The notes: generated by a model not told the origin, from the letters alone. Positions 20,376 through 32,123 are shown, numbered from the stretch's first letter. The stretch is DNA of 54,992 bases from an uncultured Flavobacteriales bacterium (GCA_913048435.1 CAJWWC010000007.1:1-54992), one strand, 5' to 3'. Program-made: numbers and translations.

Positions 20376-20834
20376 TTATTTAACTTCTAAAACCGAAGAT
20401 TTTGGTTTTGTTGGTGCTGCTGGACCTTCAACAGGCTTTTTCACTTCACCTTTAATAGTTAAAATTTTAGTTTTTTCTGCAGAGTTGGTTGTTAATGTTA
20501 TTGTTTTTGTAAATTTTCCAATTCTATTTGTTGAGTATTTAACACCAATTGTTGCAGACTCACCCGGAGCAATTGGTGCTTTTGGCCAAGTAGGTACAGT
20601 ACATCCACAACTGCCTTTGGCATTGGATATAATTAGAGGAGCATTACCCGTATTAGTCAAAACAAATTCTCTATTTCCGTCAGAATTGTGTTCTATTAGA
20701 CCATAATCCATAACTGAAGTTTTAAATTCCATCTTTGGGCCATTTACATCTTTTTTTTCTGTTGGAGTAGTAGTTTGTGCTTGAGCAATCATTATACCGC
20801 TAATTAAAGTTAAGGCTAAAAATATCTTTTTCAT
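20376..20834 (-). CDS. Secreted DUF1573 domain protein
   Basis: This 152-residue protein has a clear signal peptide (MKKIFLALTLISGIMIAQAQ) and one DUF1573 immunoglobulin-like domain at about residues 33-130, with the conserved GSCGCTVPTWPKAPIAPGE stretch. DUF1573 proteins are abundant in Bacteroidota and probably exported; their function is unknown. A proline- and lysine-rich tail follows. A TAnnTTTG box lies upstream at 20875-20882, and a strong terminator lies downstream. It diverges from valS. No biochemical role can be read from the sequence. Confidence 0.85.
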   Translation of the reverse strand: MKKIFLALTLISGIMIAQAQTTTPTEKKDVNGPKMEFKTSVMDYGLIEHNSDGNREFVLTNTGNAPLIISNAKGSCGCTVPTWPKAPIAPGESATIGVKYSTNRIGKFTKTITLTTNSAEKTKILTIKGEVKKPVEGPAAPTKPKSSVLEVK

Positions 20835-20874
20835 CTTTAAAATATATTTTGATTCATTATAAAAATAGTAACAA

Positions 20875-20882
20875 CAAATGTA
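20875..20882 (-). promoter_or_regulatory. -7 box for the DUF1573 gene
   Basis: On the minus strand the sequence TACATTTG fits the Bacteroidota TAnnTTTG consensus, 40 nt upstream of the start codon. No TTTG -33 element is visible at the usual spacing. Confidence 0.5.
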
Positions 20883-20939
20883 ACAAATTATTGTGTTCTA
20901 ATTATCTTATTTAACTAAGCAATTTTAGGTCTAAAATAT

Positions 20940-20947
20940 TATTTTTG
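20940..20947 (+). promoter_or_regulatory. -7 box for valS
   Basis: TATTTTTG fits TAnnTTTG, 23 nt before the valS ATG. A -33 element is not clear. In AT-rich DNA this short motif can occur by chance. Confidence 0.45.
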
Positions 20948-20970
20948 GGAATCCGATTACATATAGATAA

Positions 20971-23598
20971 ATGAGTATTCCAAAAACATACGATTCGAAT
21001 AGTGCTGAAGCAAAGTGGTACGACCATTGGTTGAACAAAGGTTATTTTAACTCTAGGCCAGATAGTAGAGAGGCTTACACAATAGTCATTCCACCTCCTA
21101 ATGTGACTGGAGTTCTACACATGGGACACATGCTAAATAACACCATACAAGATGTATTAATTCGCAAAGCTCGTATGCAAGGTTTTAATGCTTGTTGGGT
21201 GCCTGGTACGGATCACGCTTCGATTGCAACAGAGGCTAAGGTTGTTCAGAAATTAGCTGACGAAGGCATTGACAAATCTGATTTAAGTCGCGAAGAATTT
21301 ATGACTCACGCTTGGGAGTGGAAAGAAAAGCACGGAGGAATTATACTCGAACAACTTAAAAAGTTAGGGGCTTCTTGTGATTGGGATAGAACAAAATTTA
21401 CCATGGACGATGATATGAGTGAGTCTGTCATCAAGGTATTTGTCGATTTACACCAAAAGAATTTGATTTATAGAGGCGTAAGAATGGTCAATTGGGACCC
21501 TAGCGCTCAAACAGCTCTTTCTGATGAGGAGGTAATTCACAAGGAAGTACAATCTAATTTATACCACATACGCTACAAAATCGAGGGTACAGAAGAATAT
21601 TTAACGGTTGCCACAACTCGTCCAGAAACAATATTGGGTGATAGTGCCATTTGCGTCAATCCAAATGATAAACGCTACACCCACCTCAAGGGTAAAACAG
21701 CCATTGTGCCACTCATTAACCGTTCTGTACCCATTATTTTTGATGACTATGTTGATATGGAATTTGGTACAGGTGCACTGAAGGTTACCCCTGCTCATGA
21801 TATCAATGATTATCAACTTGGTGATAAACATAATTTAGAAGTCATAGATATACTCAACGATGATGGAACACTTAATGAATCTGCTCAATTATTTGTAGGA
21901 AAGGACCGATTTGATGTAAGAAAAGAAATAGCTCAAGAGTTAGAAAAAACTAAGCATTTGGTTGAGGTAGAAAGTTTAGTTAATAAAGTTGGCTTTTCAG
22001 AAAGAACGGATGTTGTAATAGAACCTAAGTTATCTATGCAGTGGTTTTTCAAAATGGAAAACTTTTCTAAACCAGCTTTGGAAAATGTCATGAATGACAC
22101 CATAAAATTCCATCCTGAAAAATTTAAAAATACCTACCGACACTGGATGGAAAACATCAAAGATTGGTGTGTTTCTAGACAATTGTGGTGGGGGCAACAA
22201 ATTCCTGCATATTATTATGATGGTAATAATTATGTAGTAGCCGAATCAGTTGAAGAAGCACTAGTAGAGGCTCAAAAGATTAAGCCCGATATTACTATTT
22301 TTGACTTAAGACAAGATGAAGATGTATTGGATACTTGGTTTTCGTCATGGTTATGGCCTATCTCTGTTTTTGATGGAATAAGAAATCCTGATAATGAAGA
22401 AATAAACTACTATTATCCTACCAACGATTTGGTAACAGCTCCTGAGATTTTATTCTTTTGGGTAGCTCGAATGATAATGTCTGGTTACGAGTACAAAGGA
22501 GATTTACCTTTTAAAAATGTTTATCTTACAGGAATTGTTCGTGATAAGCAAGGTAGAAAGATGTCTAAATCACTTGGAAATTCACCTGATCCAATTGAAC
22601 TTATTGATAAATATGGAGCTGACGGTGTAAGAGTAGGTATGCTTTTATCTTCTCCAGCAGGTAATGACTTACCATTTGATGAATCTTTATGCGAGCAGGG
22701 AAGAAACTTCTCCAATAAAATCTGGAATGCTACTCGCCTCATTAAAGGATGGGAAGTTGCTAACATCGAACAGCCAGAATCGTCTAAAATAGCAGTCGAA
22801 TGGTTTGAAAATAAATTTCAGCATACATTAGAATTAATCAATGACGCTTATTCTAAATATAGAATATCAGAAGCTTTAATGCTAACATACCGATTAGTAT
22901 GGGACGACTTCTGCTCATGGTATTTAGAGTCTATTAAGCCAGATTATCAAAAGCCCATCGATAGTAAAACTTTAGACAATACCATTCGCTTAATGGAAAA
23001 TTTATTGAAGCTATTGCATCCTTTTATGCCTTTCCTAACGGAAGAAATATGGCATCTTTTATCCAACAAGTCAGAAGATATTATTGTTTCTGAATGGCCA
23101 AAGACTACTTCTATTAAAAGGGATGTTCTTTCTGACTTTGACTACGCTACTGAAATAGTTTCTGCAATTCGTACCATTAGAAAAGACAAACAAATACCTA
23201 ATAAAGACAGTCTAAAATTATTCATTAAGACTAATGAAGCTACTTCCAAGACAACAGACCCTTTAGTTTTACGACTTGCCAATTTATCTGAACTTTCATA
23301 CACCTCAGATACTATTGATGGGGCATTTTCTTTTAGGGTGAAGTCCAACGAATTTTTTGTGCCATTATCGAATAATATAGATGCTATTGCAGAGCTAAAA
23401 AAATTACGCTCAGAGTTGGATTATACTCAAGGCTTTTTAAAGTCAGTTATGGGTAAACTTTCTAATGAACGTTTTGTAAACAATGCTCCAGAACAAGTTG
23501 TAGAAATGGAAAGAAAAAAGCAATCTGATGCCGAAGCAAAGATTGCTGTTTTACAACAGCAGATCAAAGCGATTTCTCAGTTAATAACTAGTTTTTGA
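20971..23598 (+). CDS. valS: Valine-tRNA ligase
   Basis: This class I aminoacyl-tRNA synthetase charges tRNA-Val. The 875-residue product has the HIGH-type motif ([13 protein letters not shown], about residues 42-54), a CP1 editing domain ([12 protein letters not shown]), the KMSKS loop ([14 protein letters not shown], about 528-541), the anticodon-binding domain, and a C-terminal coiled-coil arm rich in Lys and Glu. It begins [24 protein letters not shown], as in Bacteroidota. Its last 22 nt overlap the convergent T9SS cargo gene. Confidence 0.98.
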   Translation: MSIPKTYDSNSAEAKWYDHWLNKGYFNSRPDSREAYTIVIPPPNVTGVLHMGHMLNNTIQDVLIRKARMQGFNACWVPGTDHASIATEAKVVQKLADEGIDKSDLSREEFMTHAWEWKEKHGGIILEQLKKLGASCDWDRTKFTMDDDMSESVIKVFVDLHQKNLIYRGVRMVNWDPSAQTALSDEEVIHKEVQSNLYHIRYKIEGTEEYLTVATTRPETILGDSAICVNPNDKRYTHLKGKTAIVPLINRSVPIIFDDYVDMEFGTGALKVTPAHDINDYQLGDKHNLEVIDILNDDGTLNESAQLFVGKDRFDVRKEIAQELEKTKHLVEVESLVNKVGFSERTDVVIEPKLSMQWFFKMENFSKPALENVMNDTIKFHPEKFKNTYRHWMENIKDWCVSRQLWWGQQIPAYYYDGNNYVVAESVEEALVEAQKIKPDITIFDLRQDEDVLDTWFSSWLWPISVFDGIRNPDNEEINYYYPTNDLVTAPEILFFWVARMIMSGYEYKGDLPFKNVYLTGIVRDKQGRKMSKSLGNSPDPIELIDKYGADGVRVGMLLSSPAGNDLPFDESLCEQGRNFSNKIWNATRLIKGWEVANIEQPESSKIAVEWFENKFQHTLELINDAYSKYRISEALMLTYRLVWDDFCSWYLESIKPDYQKPIDSKTLDNTIRLMENLLKLLHPFMPFLTEEIWHLLSNKSEDIIVSEWPKTTSIKRDVLSDFDYATEIVSAIRTIRKDKQIPNKDSLKLFIKTNEATSKTTDPLVLRLANLSELSYTSDTIDGAFSFRVKSNEFFVPLSNNIDAIAELKKLRSELDYTQGFLKSVMGKLSNERFVNNAPEQVVEMERKKQSDAEAKIAVLQQQIKAISQLITSF

Positions 23599-26309
23599 GT
23601 CTGTTCTATTTGTTCCCCTTTGATAGTAATAAAGTAAATACCTTTTTGCCAATTGAATGTCTCTAACTGAACCGAATTAGCTGTTGTTTTTTGATTAAGA
23701 ACAACCTTACCATTAGCATCCGACACAATTATTCTATTAACAATAATTTCATTTGACCATTCAACAATAGCTTCATCTGCAGCTGGGTTAGGAAAAATGC
23801 TAAACTTTACATTTTTGTCATTCTCTTGAATATTGACCAAATCTGGAAAAACATCGTATATCGATGTAATAATAGTCGAATAAACGCCAGTTCCATGAGT
23901 TCCAACAATAAGCTTACCGTCACTTTTTCTGAAGCGAATATTTTCTACAACTACATTTCCTATTATTTCAGTTCCTATTTGAGCCCATTCGGTATTAAAG
24001 CCTTCAAGCTTATGAGTTGCGTATAATCCAGTACTACTGCCAACAATATATAAAGTGTCACTTCCCAAGATAGCAATTTCAGCAGTACGCATTGATGGAC
24101 CATTACCACCACCAGCAATATTATCCTCTAAGTTTCCAGCAACTTTTTTCCAGCTTTGTCCACCATTGTCACTAAAAAAAATACTATATGTAGAGTAATT
24201 TGATGCTAATACCAAAACTCGATCAGAATTAGTAGGGTCAACTTCTACTGCAGATATGTATTTATTACTTCCAATATTAAGGTTAGATAATTTTATTAGT
24301 TCAGGATCTCCAACATTTGCACTATCAATTCTATAAACTAAACTGTTCTGTGTGCCAAAGTACACTGTATTAGCTGGTGAAGTAGATACATCCATACAGC
24401 TTATAGCTCCTAGAGAAGTGCTAGAGAAGGCTTCCCAACCAATATTTGTTCTTTCTTGTGAATTATTATATGGATAATTGCTAGCATCATTATTTCTCCA
24501 TAGAGTTGTGTTGTTGTTGAAGTAAATGATATCGTCATCATTGGGGTCCATAACCAAATAATTTATGAAATCGTAATTTGAAGTATCGGCATCCAAAGGA
24601 TCCATTCTATTATATGCCATTACTTGACCTTGAGCATTTAATTTCATTTTGAATAAAACACCTCTTTGAATTTGTAGGTAGAAGTCTTCTTCATTATCAG
24701 CAACCACGCTGTAACATCCATCTCCATTAAAAGGCATTACCCAACTGTCTGTTTCATCATCACTGTTGGTAACAAAATTTCCATTATCCTGAAATCCTCC
24801 AATAATTAGGTCGCTTGTTCCTTTCCCAAAGTTTACTGCATACAATTGAGTAGTTTGGTAGCCGTTGTTGAGACTTTGCCATAAGTGTGGACTAGCCATG
24901 CAGTTTGTAGATTTATAAACACCGCCATCATTGGCACTCAAAATAATATTGTTGTCAGTAGGTAAAAATAAAAGGTCGTGTTGGTCGGGATGATGTTTGC
25001 TGTATATATCCCAGTTTCCATAGCCATGGTCCGAGCCTTCAAAGTAGCCACCTATCTGAACAGTGTTGCTGTCAGAGGTAAAACCGTCTGTTGAACGCCA
25101 CAAGTTCGTACCTCCAATAAATACTACATTAGGCTCATCAGGTTTTACTTTCACCAATAAATCGTATCCACCTTGAGCATTAAAATTATCAAATGTAGTG
25201 GGGCGATTGGCTGGTATATTAGATGAAAGATTTACCCAGTTTCCACAAGTGTCATTACCATCACCACACAAGTAGGTATATTTCCATAAGGACGTCCAGG
25301 TTTCTCCTCCAAAAAAGGTATTAGTGTATTGTCCAGAATTTTCAGTTTCTGCGGTTAAGAAATACACTTCATTTTCATTAGATGGGTTTATTCCTATTGC
25401 TGTTCTTCCATATACATTTCCAAATCCATCAGGAATGATGTTCGTCCATTCCATACCATCAGCTGAACGCCATATTCCTTTACCTGTCCCATCAGAACTG
25501 AGTGTGGCATATACTACTCCGTCAGAAGTAATATCCACATTATTGTAATATGCGTTTCCACCGCCTAACTCTTCCAGCCAACTCTCTCCACCATCAATGG
25601 AACGCAAAATACTTCCGTAGGTTGCCATATACATTTCATCTTCATCAAGATTTGAAGGGTCTAAAACAATATTCCAAGCAAAATCAAATACATTAAAACT
25701 GCCTGCAGGGTTGTTATCCGCTGTAGAGCTTATAGAATCCCAAGTCAATCCGTTGTCAATAGATTTGTATATGCCATTACCATCAAAATAGGCTCCATCG
25801 CCAGAAGCTGAGTTTCCTGCTAATTCTCCAGTACCATAGTACCAAATATTTTCTTTACCTGGTCTAGTATCTTGTGCAATACAAGTCACATTATGCAGTT
25901 GGAAATGACGAGTCATTTTGTTCCAGCTTTGGCCTAAATCCGTAGAACGCCAAATACCTCCAGACGCACCACCGGCAATTAGGGTGTTTTCATCAGTTAC
26001 ATCATAGGCCAAAGCTCTAGTTCTTCCACCTACATTAAAAGGGCCTTCTGCGGTCCAAGTTAGATTAGAATTGTTGAGGTCATTGGGCAGACTTTGAGCA
26101 AAACGTAATTCTTTGGTTCTGATATTTTTGGGTACAACACCTTGACTGTTTGTTAATCTTTTAGCGTCCCATGATTTTCTGGCTTTAGGAGATTCAGATG
26201 GTGCTTTATATACACTATTGAAATCAATAGGGGTGTTGTTCTCTGGAATTAATAAAAAACCAGCCAAAATAAGTGCAGTAAGACCAAGAATAATTTTAAA
26301 AGACTTCAT
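23577..26309 (-). CDS. Large secreted BNR/sialidase-like repeat protein with T9SS type A sorting domain
   Basis: This 910-residue protein starts with a signal sequence ([19 protein letters not shown]) and contains many beta-propeller units with the S-x-D-x-G-x-x-W pattern, such as [36 protein letters not shown] and [13 protein letters not shown], similar to VPS10/BNR glycosyl-hydrolase-like propellers. Catalytic residues of a true sialidase are not evident. The last 75 or so residues ([16 protein letters not shown] to KLVIN) form a T9SS type A sorting domain, so the protein is exported across the outer membrane and probably attached at the surface. It lies 15 nt after the protoporphyrinogen oxidase gene, so the two may share a transcript. 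Confidence 0.88.
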   Translation of the reverse strand: MKSFKIILGLTALILAGFLLIPENNTPIDFNSVYKAPSESPKARKSWDAKRLTNSQGVVPKNIRTKELRFAQSLPNDLNNSNLTWTAEGPFNVGGRTRALAYDVTDENTLIAGGASGGIWRSTDLGQSWNKMTRHFQLHNVTCIAQDTRPGKENIWYYGTGELAGNSASGDGAYFDGNGIYKSIDNGLTWDSISSTADNNPAGSFNVFDFAWNIVLDPSNLDEDEMYMATYGSILRSIDGGESWLEELGGGNAYYNNVDITSDGVVYATLSSDGTGKGIWRSADGMEWTNIIPDGFGNVYGRTAIGINPSNENEVYFLTAETENSGQYTNTFFGGETWTSLWKYTYLCGDGNDTCGNWVNLSSNIPANRPTTFDNFNAQGGYDLLVKVKPDEPNVVFIGGTNLWRSTDGFTSDSNTVQIGGYFEGSDHGYGNWDIYSKHHPDQHDLLFLPTDNNIILSANDGGVYKSTNCMASPHLWQSLNNGYQTTQLYAVNFGKGTSDLIIGGFQDNGNFVTNSDDETDSWVMPFNGDGCYSVVADNEEDFYLQIQRGVLFKMKLNAQGQVMAYNRMDPLDADTSNYDFINYLVMDPNDDDIIYFNNNTTLWRNNDASNYPYNNSQERTNIGWEAFSSTSLGAISCMDVSTSPANTVYFGTQNSLVYRIDSANVGDPELIKLSNLNIGSNKYISAVEVDPTNSDRVLVLASNYSTYSIFFSDNGGQSWKKVAGNLEDNIAGGGNGPSMRTAEIAILGSDTLYIVGSSTGLYATHKLEGFNTEWAQIGTEIIGNVVVENIRFRKSDGKLIVGTHGTGVYSTIITSIYDVFPDLVNIQENDKNVKFSIFPNPAADEAIVEWSNEIIVNRIIVSDANGKVVLNQKTTANSVQLETFNWQKGIYFITIKGEQIEQTQKLVIN

Positions 26310-26324
26310 AATTGAAATGAGAGG

Positions 26325-27653
26325 TTAGAAATTTGTTTGTATTAAATTATCAGCTTTTGAAATACTATCGCTAACAGAAATACCATTAAAATAATTCCCT
26401 AAGATATGAAAATTAGGATTATTATTTTCAAAATTCTGAATAGCATCAAGAAGAGACTGATGATTTAAATTGTACTGAGGAATACCCTTAGGATATTTAT
26501 AGTGATTAGAGAAAATAGGTTCATTGTTTACTTCCATTAACTCCATAAATTCTTCAAGTACTAACGATTTTAATTTTGAAGGTTCTAATTGACATAACTC
26601 CATTTGTCTACTACCGCCAACTATAACAGTAAATAGCTCTTTTTCTTGTGGAGAAACATGAGAGAAAATACGACTGTTGAATAGAATTCCTAAAAAATGT
26701 TTCTTGTCACTTGACTTGCTCAAAACACCAAAACCTTGGGACTGGTTATTTATATCAGTTTTATTGAAACCGAAATGAAAAACATCAACTGGTACATATT
26801 CAACATCTTCAAGACAATTTTTTAGCATTTCATCATTTACGTAATATGCTAGTGCATAGGCAGGAAGTGTTGATATAATATTTTGACAACTTACGATATC
26901 CTTGGCTGTTTCGATAATATAGCCATTATCCTTTTTTTTAATTTTTTTAATATGACAATTCAAGTGAATGTGAGCGTTCAATTGTTTAGCTATGGCATTT
27001 GTTAATTGAGATAATCCATTAGGAAAGTTAAACATTTTGGCTTTTGACTTTTTCTTTTTTTTAGCCATTCCTTTGATTACACTACCATATTCTTGTTCTG
27101 TTTTCCATAGTAATTTAAGGGTGTGTTTGGCACTCATATTATGGGTGTTTCCAGAATAAATACCTGTTACGAAAGGTTCTACGAATTGGTGTAAGACACC
27201 TTCTCCAAATCGTGTTTTTACAAAATCGGCAACAGAAGTGTTTTTTTTATGCTTTTGAATGAATGGTTCTTTAAAGAGTCTTAACTTTTCTTTCAAAGAC
27301 AAGAGCGGACTTTTAAAAAATTCAAAAGGATTCCTCGGTAAAAGGTGCAATTTATCATTCAATAACACGTATCTATTACTCTCTGCAGATTCTTGAGGAA
27401 CACTGATAGTACCCCATAAGTCATAAGCTTTAATTAACTGAATAATGGAATCGTTGTTTAGTAAAACGGTATTAGGGCCATTTTCTATTATAAAACCCTC
27501 TTTTTTTTCTGAGAATATATTTCCGCCTACTCTGTTGTTGTTTTCAAGAACTAAAAAATCTTCATTTTTTAGTGATAAAAAATGAGCTGTGCTGAGACCA
27601 GTGATGCCAGCGCCTAGAACAACAGTATTTTTTTTTATTGAAGCGATGTACAA
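26325..27653 (-). CDS. hemY: Protoporphyrinogen oxidase, HemY type
   Basis: This FAD enzyme oxidises protoporphyrinogen IX to protoporphyrin IX in heme synthesis (often also annotated hemG). The Rossmann motif VVLGAGITGLSTAHFL lies near the N-terminus, then IENGPNT, VEPFVTGIYSG and a C-terminal FAD region HILGNYFNGISVSDS. The start is uncertain. The frame opens at GTG 27695 after a TAA at 27699-27701, but TTG at 27653 places the FAD fold about 10 residues from the N-terminus (442 residues), as in homologues, and is preferred. It is divergent from icmF, and a lysine-rich insert (AKKKKKSKAK) near the middle is a mild oddity. Confidence 0.88.
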   Translation of the reverse strand: MYIASIKKNTVVLGAGITGLSTAHFLSLKNEDFLVLENNNRVGGNIFSEKKEGFIIENGPNTVLLNNDSIIQLIKAYDLWGTISVPQESAESNRYVLLNDKLHLLPRNPFEFFKSPLLSLKEKLRLFKEPFIQKHKKNTSVADFVKTRFGEGVLHQFVEPFVTGIYSGNTHNMSAKHTLKLLWKTEQEYGSVIKGMAKKKKKSKAKMFNFPNGLSQLTNAIAKQLNAHIHLNCHIKKIKKKDNGYIIETAKDIVSCQNIISTLPAYALAYYVNDEMLKNCLEDVEYVPVDVFHFGFNKTDINNQSQGFGVLSKSSDKKHFLGILFNSRIFSHVSPQEKELFTVIVGGSRQMELCQLEPSKLKSLVLEEFMELMEVNNEPIFSNHYKYPKGIPQYNLNHQSLLDAIQNFENNNPNFHILGNYFNGISVSDSISKADNLIQTNF

Positions 27654-27680
27654 ATTTAGCCAAAATAAGCGCTGAAAATA

Positions 27681-27688
27681 TATATTTG
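27681..27688 (+). promoter_or_regulatory. -7 box for icmF
   Basis: TATATTTG matches TAnnTTTG exactly, 20 nt before the icmF ATG. A minus-strand TAAATTTG box at 27651-27658 points the other way toward hemY, so the spacer probably holds two back-to-back promoters. Confidence 0.55.
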
Positions 27689-27708
27689 TAAACACAAGTT
27701 ATTCAAAA

Positions 27709-30700
27709 ATGCAAGAACCGAAGCCATACCAACCTCAAAATAAAATCCGAATAGTTACGGCTGCTAGTCTTTTTGACGGACATGATGCAGCCATAAATAT
27801 TATGCGTCGTATTATCCAAGCTACCGGATGTGAAGTTATACATTTAGGGCATGACCGTTCTGTGGAAGAAGTGGTCAATTGTGCTATTGAAGAAGATGTC
27901 AATGCCATTGCTATGACTTCATACCAAGGAGGGCATACCGAGTATTTGAAATATATGTACGATTTGCTTCAGGAAAAAGGATCAGGTCACATATGTATTT
28001 TTGCTGGTGGTGGTGGAACTATTTTGCCTGAAGAAATTAAAGAATTACACGACTATGGTATTTGCCGTATTTACCATCCAGATGATGGTAGAGCTATGGG
28101 TTTGCAAGGTATGATAAACGATTTAGTTCAAAAATCAGACTTTCCAACTGGCAAAGATGTTAAAAATTGTATCAAAGACTTATCCAATGTTCAAAACATA
28201 GCACGATTAATTTCTGCTGCTGAGAATTTTCCAAAAGAGTCTGAAAAAGAATTAAACGATATCAAAAAGTTAGCCGACCAATCAAAAACACCTGTATTAG
28301 GAATTACTGGAACAGGTGGTGCTGGTAAGTCCTCTTTAGTAGATGAGTTAGTTCGTCGTTTTTTAATTGACTTTAGTGATAAACGACTAGCTATCATTTC
28401 TGTTGACCCTTCAAAACGTAAAACAGGCGGTGCACTTTTAGGCGATAGAATTCGTATGAATGCTATTAAAAACAATAGAGTTTATATGCGTTCATTGGCA
28501 ACCAGACAAGCTAATTTAGCCTTGTCTGCACATGTCAATAAGGCTTTGGATATTCTCAAAGCTGCAAATTTTGATTTGATTATTTTAGAAACTTCAGGAA
28601 TAGGTCAGTCTGATACCGAAATATTAGAACATTCTGACACTTCTTTGTATGTTATGACTCCTGAGTACGGAGCAGCCACTCAGTTGGAAAAGATTGATAT
28701 GTTAGATTTTGCTGACATTATAGCGATTAACAAATTTGATAAAAGAGGCTCATTAGATGCATTGAGAGATGTAAAAAAACAATATCAGCGTAATCATAAG
28801 TTATTTGAAACTGATGTTAATCAAATGCCAGTTTTTGGAACTATAGCATCTCAATTTAATGATCCCGGTGCTAATTCTCTTTATAAAACTCTTATAAATA
28901 AAGTGGTTGAAAAGACGGGGGCTTCTTTAGATTCATCTTTTGAAATAAGTAAAGAAATGTCTGAAAAGATATTTGTAATACCATCTAAGAGAAATAGGTA
29001 TTTAGCTGAAATTGCTGACACTAATAGAGCTTATGATGCTTGGGTTGAACAACAGAAAATAGTTGCTCAAGAGTTATATGCGCTTAATGCTTCAATACAA
29101 TCTGTAGAACAATCAAAATCCAAGGATAAGGAGCAATTAAAAAAACAATTAAAAGCTATTTATAATGAACGAGTTATGGATTTAGACCCTAAGAATATGT
29201 TACTCATTGAGGGTTGGAATGATATAAAACAAGCATACAAAAAAGATAAATTTTTTTACAAAGTTCGTAATAAAGAAATATCTATTCAAACTCATACAGA
29301 ATCTTTGTCTGGCTCACAGATTCCTAAAATATCTGTTCCAAAATATTCTTCTTGGGGTGATTTATTGCATTGGCAATTGCAAGAGAATTTTCCTGGCAAA
29401 TTCCCTTATACTTCAGGTATATTTCCTTTTAAAAGAGAAGGAGAAGACCCTACTAGAATGTTTGCTGGTGAGGGTGGCCCTGAACGTACTAACAAGCGTT
29501 TTCATTATGTAAGTTTAGGCATGCCTGCCAAGCGATTATCCACAGCTTTTGATTCGGTTACGCTTTATGGAAATGACCCTGATTACAGACCTGATATTTA
29601 TGGAAAGATAGGAAATGCAGGAGTTTCCATCTGTTGTCTAGACGATGCTAAAAAACTTTATTCAGGTTTTAATTTATGTTCTTCATCCACATCTGTATCT
29701 ATGACTATCAATGGCCCTGCGCCTATGCTACTAGCATTCTTTATGAATGCTGCTGTGGATCAACAATGTGAATTGTACATTAAAGAAAATCAGCTTGAAA
29801 AAGAGGTGCAGAAAAAAATAGATGTTATCTACAAAGGGAAGGAACGTCCATCCTATCAAGGAGAATTACCAGAGGGTAATGATGGACTTGGTTTGATGTT
29901 GTTAGGAGTTACTGGCGATCAAGTTTTACCCAAAGACGTCTATAACAAAATTAAGTACGTTACATTAAAAGCAGTAAGAGGTACTGTTCAAGCCGATATC
30001 CTAAAAGAAGATCAAGCACAAAACACGTGTATATTCTCTACTGAATTTGCGCTTAGAATGATGGGCGATGTTCAACAGTATTTCATTGATAAAGAAATTA
30101 GAAACTTCTATTCTGTATCAATTTCTGGTTATCATATTGCAGAGGCTGGTGCAAATCCAATTTCCCAATTAGCCTTTACATTAGCAAATGGCTTTACATA
30201 TGTGGAATACTATTTGAGTCGTGGTATGAATATTAATAAGTTTGGTCCAAACTTATCCTTCTTTTTCTCAAACGGAATTGATCCTGAATATGCTGTTATT
30301 GGGCGTGTAGCCAGACGTATTTGGGCTAAGGCTATGAAGCAACGTTATGGAGCTAATGAACGTGCTCAAATGTTAAAGTATCATATTCAAACTTCTGGTC
30401 GTTCTTTACATGCACAGGAGATTGATTTTAATGACATCAGAACAACCCTTCAAGCTTTGTATGCTATTTATGATAATTGTAATTCTCTGCATACTAACGC
30501 TTATGATGAGGCTATCACTACGCCGACAGAAGACTCTGTAAGACGAGCTATGGCAATTCAGCTAATAATTAACAAAGAGTTAGGTTTAGCTAAAAATGAA
30601 AATCCTTTGCAAGGCTCTTTCATTATTGAGGAGCTAACTGATTTAGTTGAAGAAGCCGTATTACTTGAATTTGAAAGAATTACAGAGAGGGGAGGTGTGC

Positions 30701-31077
30701 TTGGAGCAATGGAAACTATGTATCAACGCTCAAAGATTCAAGAAGAGTCTATGCATTATGAAATGCTCAAACATACTGGTGAATTTCCAATCATTGGAGT
30801 GAATACCTTTTTGAATTCTAAAGGTTCCCCAACTATTATTCCTTTAGAAGTAATTAGAGCTACACAAGAAGAAAAGGAATATCAGATAAAAATGCTTCAG
30901 CAATTAATAGTAAATAACTCATCAGATTCTAAAAATCAGATAGAAAGTTTACAACATTCAGCCATACAAAATCAAAACATTTTTGAAGTAATGATGGAGG
31001 CGGCAAAAATTTGTTCGCTAGGGCAAATAACGAATGCTCTATTTGAAGTAGGTGGACAGTATAGAAGAAATATGTAG
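27709..31077 (+). CDS. icmF: Fused isobutyryl-CoA mutase IcmF
   Basis: IcmF is an adenosylcobalamin enzyme that interconverts isobutyryl-CoA and butyryl-CoA and carries its own repair G-protein. The 1122-residue chain has three parts. A B12-binding domain occupies about residues 12-140 (FDGHDAA with H25 as the likely cobalt ligand, then GGGGT). A MeaB-like GTPase covers about 190-420 with P-loop GTGGAGKS at residues 201-208. The mutase barrel covers about 540-1122 with [19 protein letters not shown] and [14 protein letters not shown]. The [10 protein letters not shown] form separates it from methylmalonyl-CoA mutase. It is likely used in branched-chain or short-chain acyl-CoA metabolism. No B12 genes are adjacent. 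Confidence 0.93.
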   Translation: MQEPKPYQPQNKIRIVTAASLFDGHDAAINIMRRIIQATGCEVIHLGHDRSVEEVVNCAIEEDVNAIAMTSYQGGHTEYLKYMYDLLQEKGSGHICIFAGGGGTILPEEIKELHDYGICRIYHPDDGRAMGLQGMINDLVQKSDFPTGKDVKNCIKDLSNVQNIARLISAAENFPKESEKELNDIKKLADQSKTPVLGITGTGGAGKSSLVDELVRRFLIDFSDKRLAIISVDPSKRKTGGALLGDRIRMNAIKNNRVYMRSLATRQANLALSAHVNKALDILKAANFDLIILETSGIGQSDTEILEHSDTSLYVMTPEYGAATQLEKIDMLDFADIIAINKFDKRGSLDALRDVKKQYQRNHKLFETDVNQMPVFGTIASQFNDPGANSLYKTLINKVVEKTGASLDSSFEISKEMSEKIFVIPSKRNRYLAEIADTNRAYDAWVEQQKIVAQELYALNASIQSVEQSKSKDKEQLKKQLKAIYNERVMDLDPKNMLLIEGWNDIKQAYKKDKFFYKVRNKEISIQTHTESLSGSQIPKISVPKYSSWGDLLHWQLQENFPGKFPYTSGIFPFKREGEDPTRMFAGEGGPERTNKRFHYVSLGMPAKRLSTAFDSVTLYGNDPDYRPDIYGKIGNAGVSICCLDDAKKLYSGFNLCSSSTSVSMTINGPAPMLLAFFMNAAVDQQCELYIKENQLEKEVQKKIDVIYKGKERPSYQGELPEGNDGLGLMLLGVTGDQVLPKDVYNKIKYVTLKAVRGTVQADILKEDQAQNTCIFSTEFALRMMGDVQQYFIDKEIRNFYSVSISGYHIAEAGANPISQLAFTLANGFTYVEYYLSRGMNINKFGPNLSFFFSNGIDPEYAVIGRVARRIWAKAMKQRYGANERAQMLKYHIQTSGRSLHAQEIDFNDIRTTLQALYAIYDNCNSLHTNAYDEAITTPTEDSVRRAMAIQLIINKELGLAKNENPLQGSFIIEELTDLVEEAVLLEFERITERGGVLGAMETMYQRSKIQEESMHYEMLKHTGEFPIIGVNTFLNSKGSPTIIPLEVIRATQEEKEYQIKMLQQLIVNNSSDSKNQIESLQHSAIQNQNIFEVMMEAAKICSLGQITNALFEVGGQYRRNM

Positions 31078-31092
31078 TTATTTATACTACTA

Positions 31093-31114
31093 TTAAACTC
31101 TTTGTAAAGTTTAA
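31093..31114 (+). terminator. Weak hairpin after icmF
   Basis: TTAAACT (31093-31099) pairs with AGTTTAA (31108-31114) across an 8-nt loop. A clean T-run is missing, so it is a doubtful terminator between the convergent icmF and SRPBCC genes. Confidence 0.3.
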
Positions 31115-31115
31115 A

Positions 31116-32123
31116 TCATTTTATTTCGTAGATGACCCGTGTTTGCCATTCATCAGGATTAGGTGTTTGGCTTGGGTCTGTAATATAGATTTCATACGGA
31201 ATAACAGTAGTTGAATAACTATTTTCTTGACAGAAGTCTTTAATTTTTTGATGTGTATCAAAAATTGTTCTATAGTCTCCAAAATGAGTAGCTTGTGCTG
31301 TTAGTTGAGGTAATGTTTGATAAAAGCTCATTCCATTAGTTAGTGAATCTTCGATCGTAGCTTCTAAAAAAGCACCTGCTCTTAATATAATCCAGTCATT
31401 GTCTCCTGGTTTTTGCGGAAATGAAAGATATTGCACAAAGGGTTGTTCAAGAGACGTTATGTTATTAGTGGTTATATAATCAAAGATTTTACTATATATT
31501 TCACTTAATGATTGACTAATATTTGAGCTAGAACATGTATCGACAATTGCAATGATTTTTTGCGAATCCCATTCTTGCATCTTTACCTCACTACTTTTTG
31601 ATAGGATAGTTTCACAATAATTTTTAAGGTTATTAAGACCTTTTTCATGGTCACCTTTCATCATTTTACTAATTACAGGTCCAAAGATACGTGCTAAAAA
31701 GGGCAATTCACCACTATTTTCCCAACTTACCTTAACCTTGTTATCAATGGATTCCAAATAAAATGTAGCCATAATAGGACTATTATTTTCTATTGTAATT
31801 TTGAAATCAATTTGTTTAATGTAGTCGTTGTCTGTAATCTCCATTTTGCCATTACCAGAATTTTCACTGTTCCAAATTCTGTAAGCCCCAACACCATAAG
31901 TAATATCAGAGATACTCATTTTTATTGTTGTATCCGTTTCTATCCAAGGGTCCCAATTTTCCCAATTTTCAAAATTGTTAATTTGGTCGTAAACTATGTA
32001 AGGGCTACTATCGATCTTAATACTTGTATAAACTTTAAATTTTTCACTAAAGAATAGATTTGAAATAAGGAACATGAACATTATTCCTAATAAGCTGTAC
32101 AGAATTATCTTGAGAAACTTCAT
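31116..32123 (-). CDS. SRPBCC domain protein with C-terminal GyrI-like domain
   Basis: The 335-residue product begins with a membrane anchor or signal (FLKIILYSLLGIMFMFLISNLFF), then a START/SRPBCC hydrophobic-ligand fold (about residues 30-170; KIDSSPYIVYDQINNFENWENWDPW). A GyrI-like effector-binding domain follows (about 180-335; ending YEIYITDPSQTPNPDEWQTRVIYEIK). Such fusions are common in Flavobacteriia; function is unknown, but both domains bind small hydrophobic molecules. It ends a three-gene minus-strand set with a small membrane protein and a YceI protein. Confidence 0.82.
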   Translation of the reverse strand: MKFLKIILYSLLGIMFMFLISNLFFSEKFKVYTSIKIDSSPYIVYDQINNFENWENWDPWIETDTTIKMSISDITYGVGAYRIWNSENSGNGKMEITDNDYIKQIDFKITIENNSPIMATFYLESIDNKVKVSWENSGELPFLARIFGPVISKMMKGDHEKGLNNLKNYCETILSKSSEVKMQEWDSQKIIAIVDTCSSSNISQSLSEIYSKIFDYITTNNITSLEQPFVQYLSFPQKPGDNDWIILRAGAFLEATIEDSLTNGMSFYQTLPQLTAQATHFGDYRTIFDTHQKIKDFCQENSYSTTVIPYEIYITDPSQTPNPDEWQTRVIYEIK

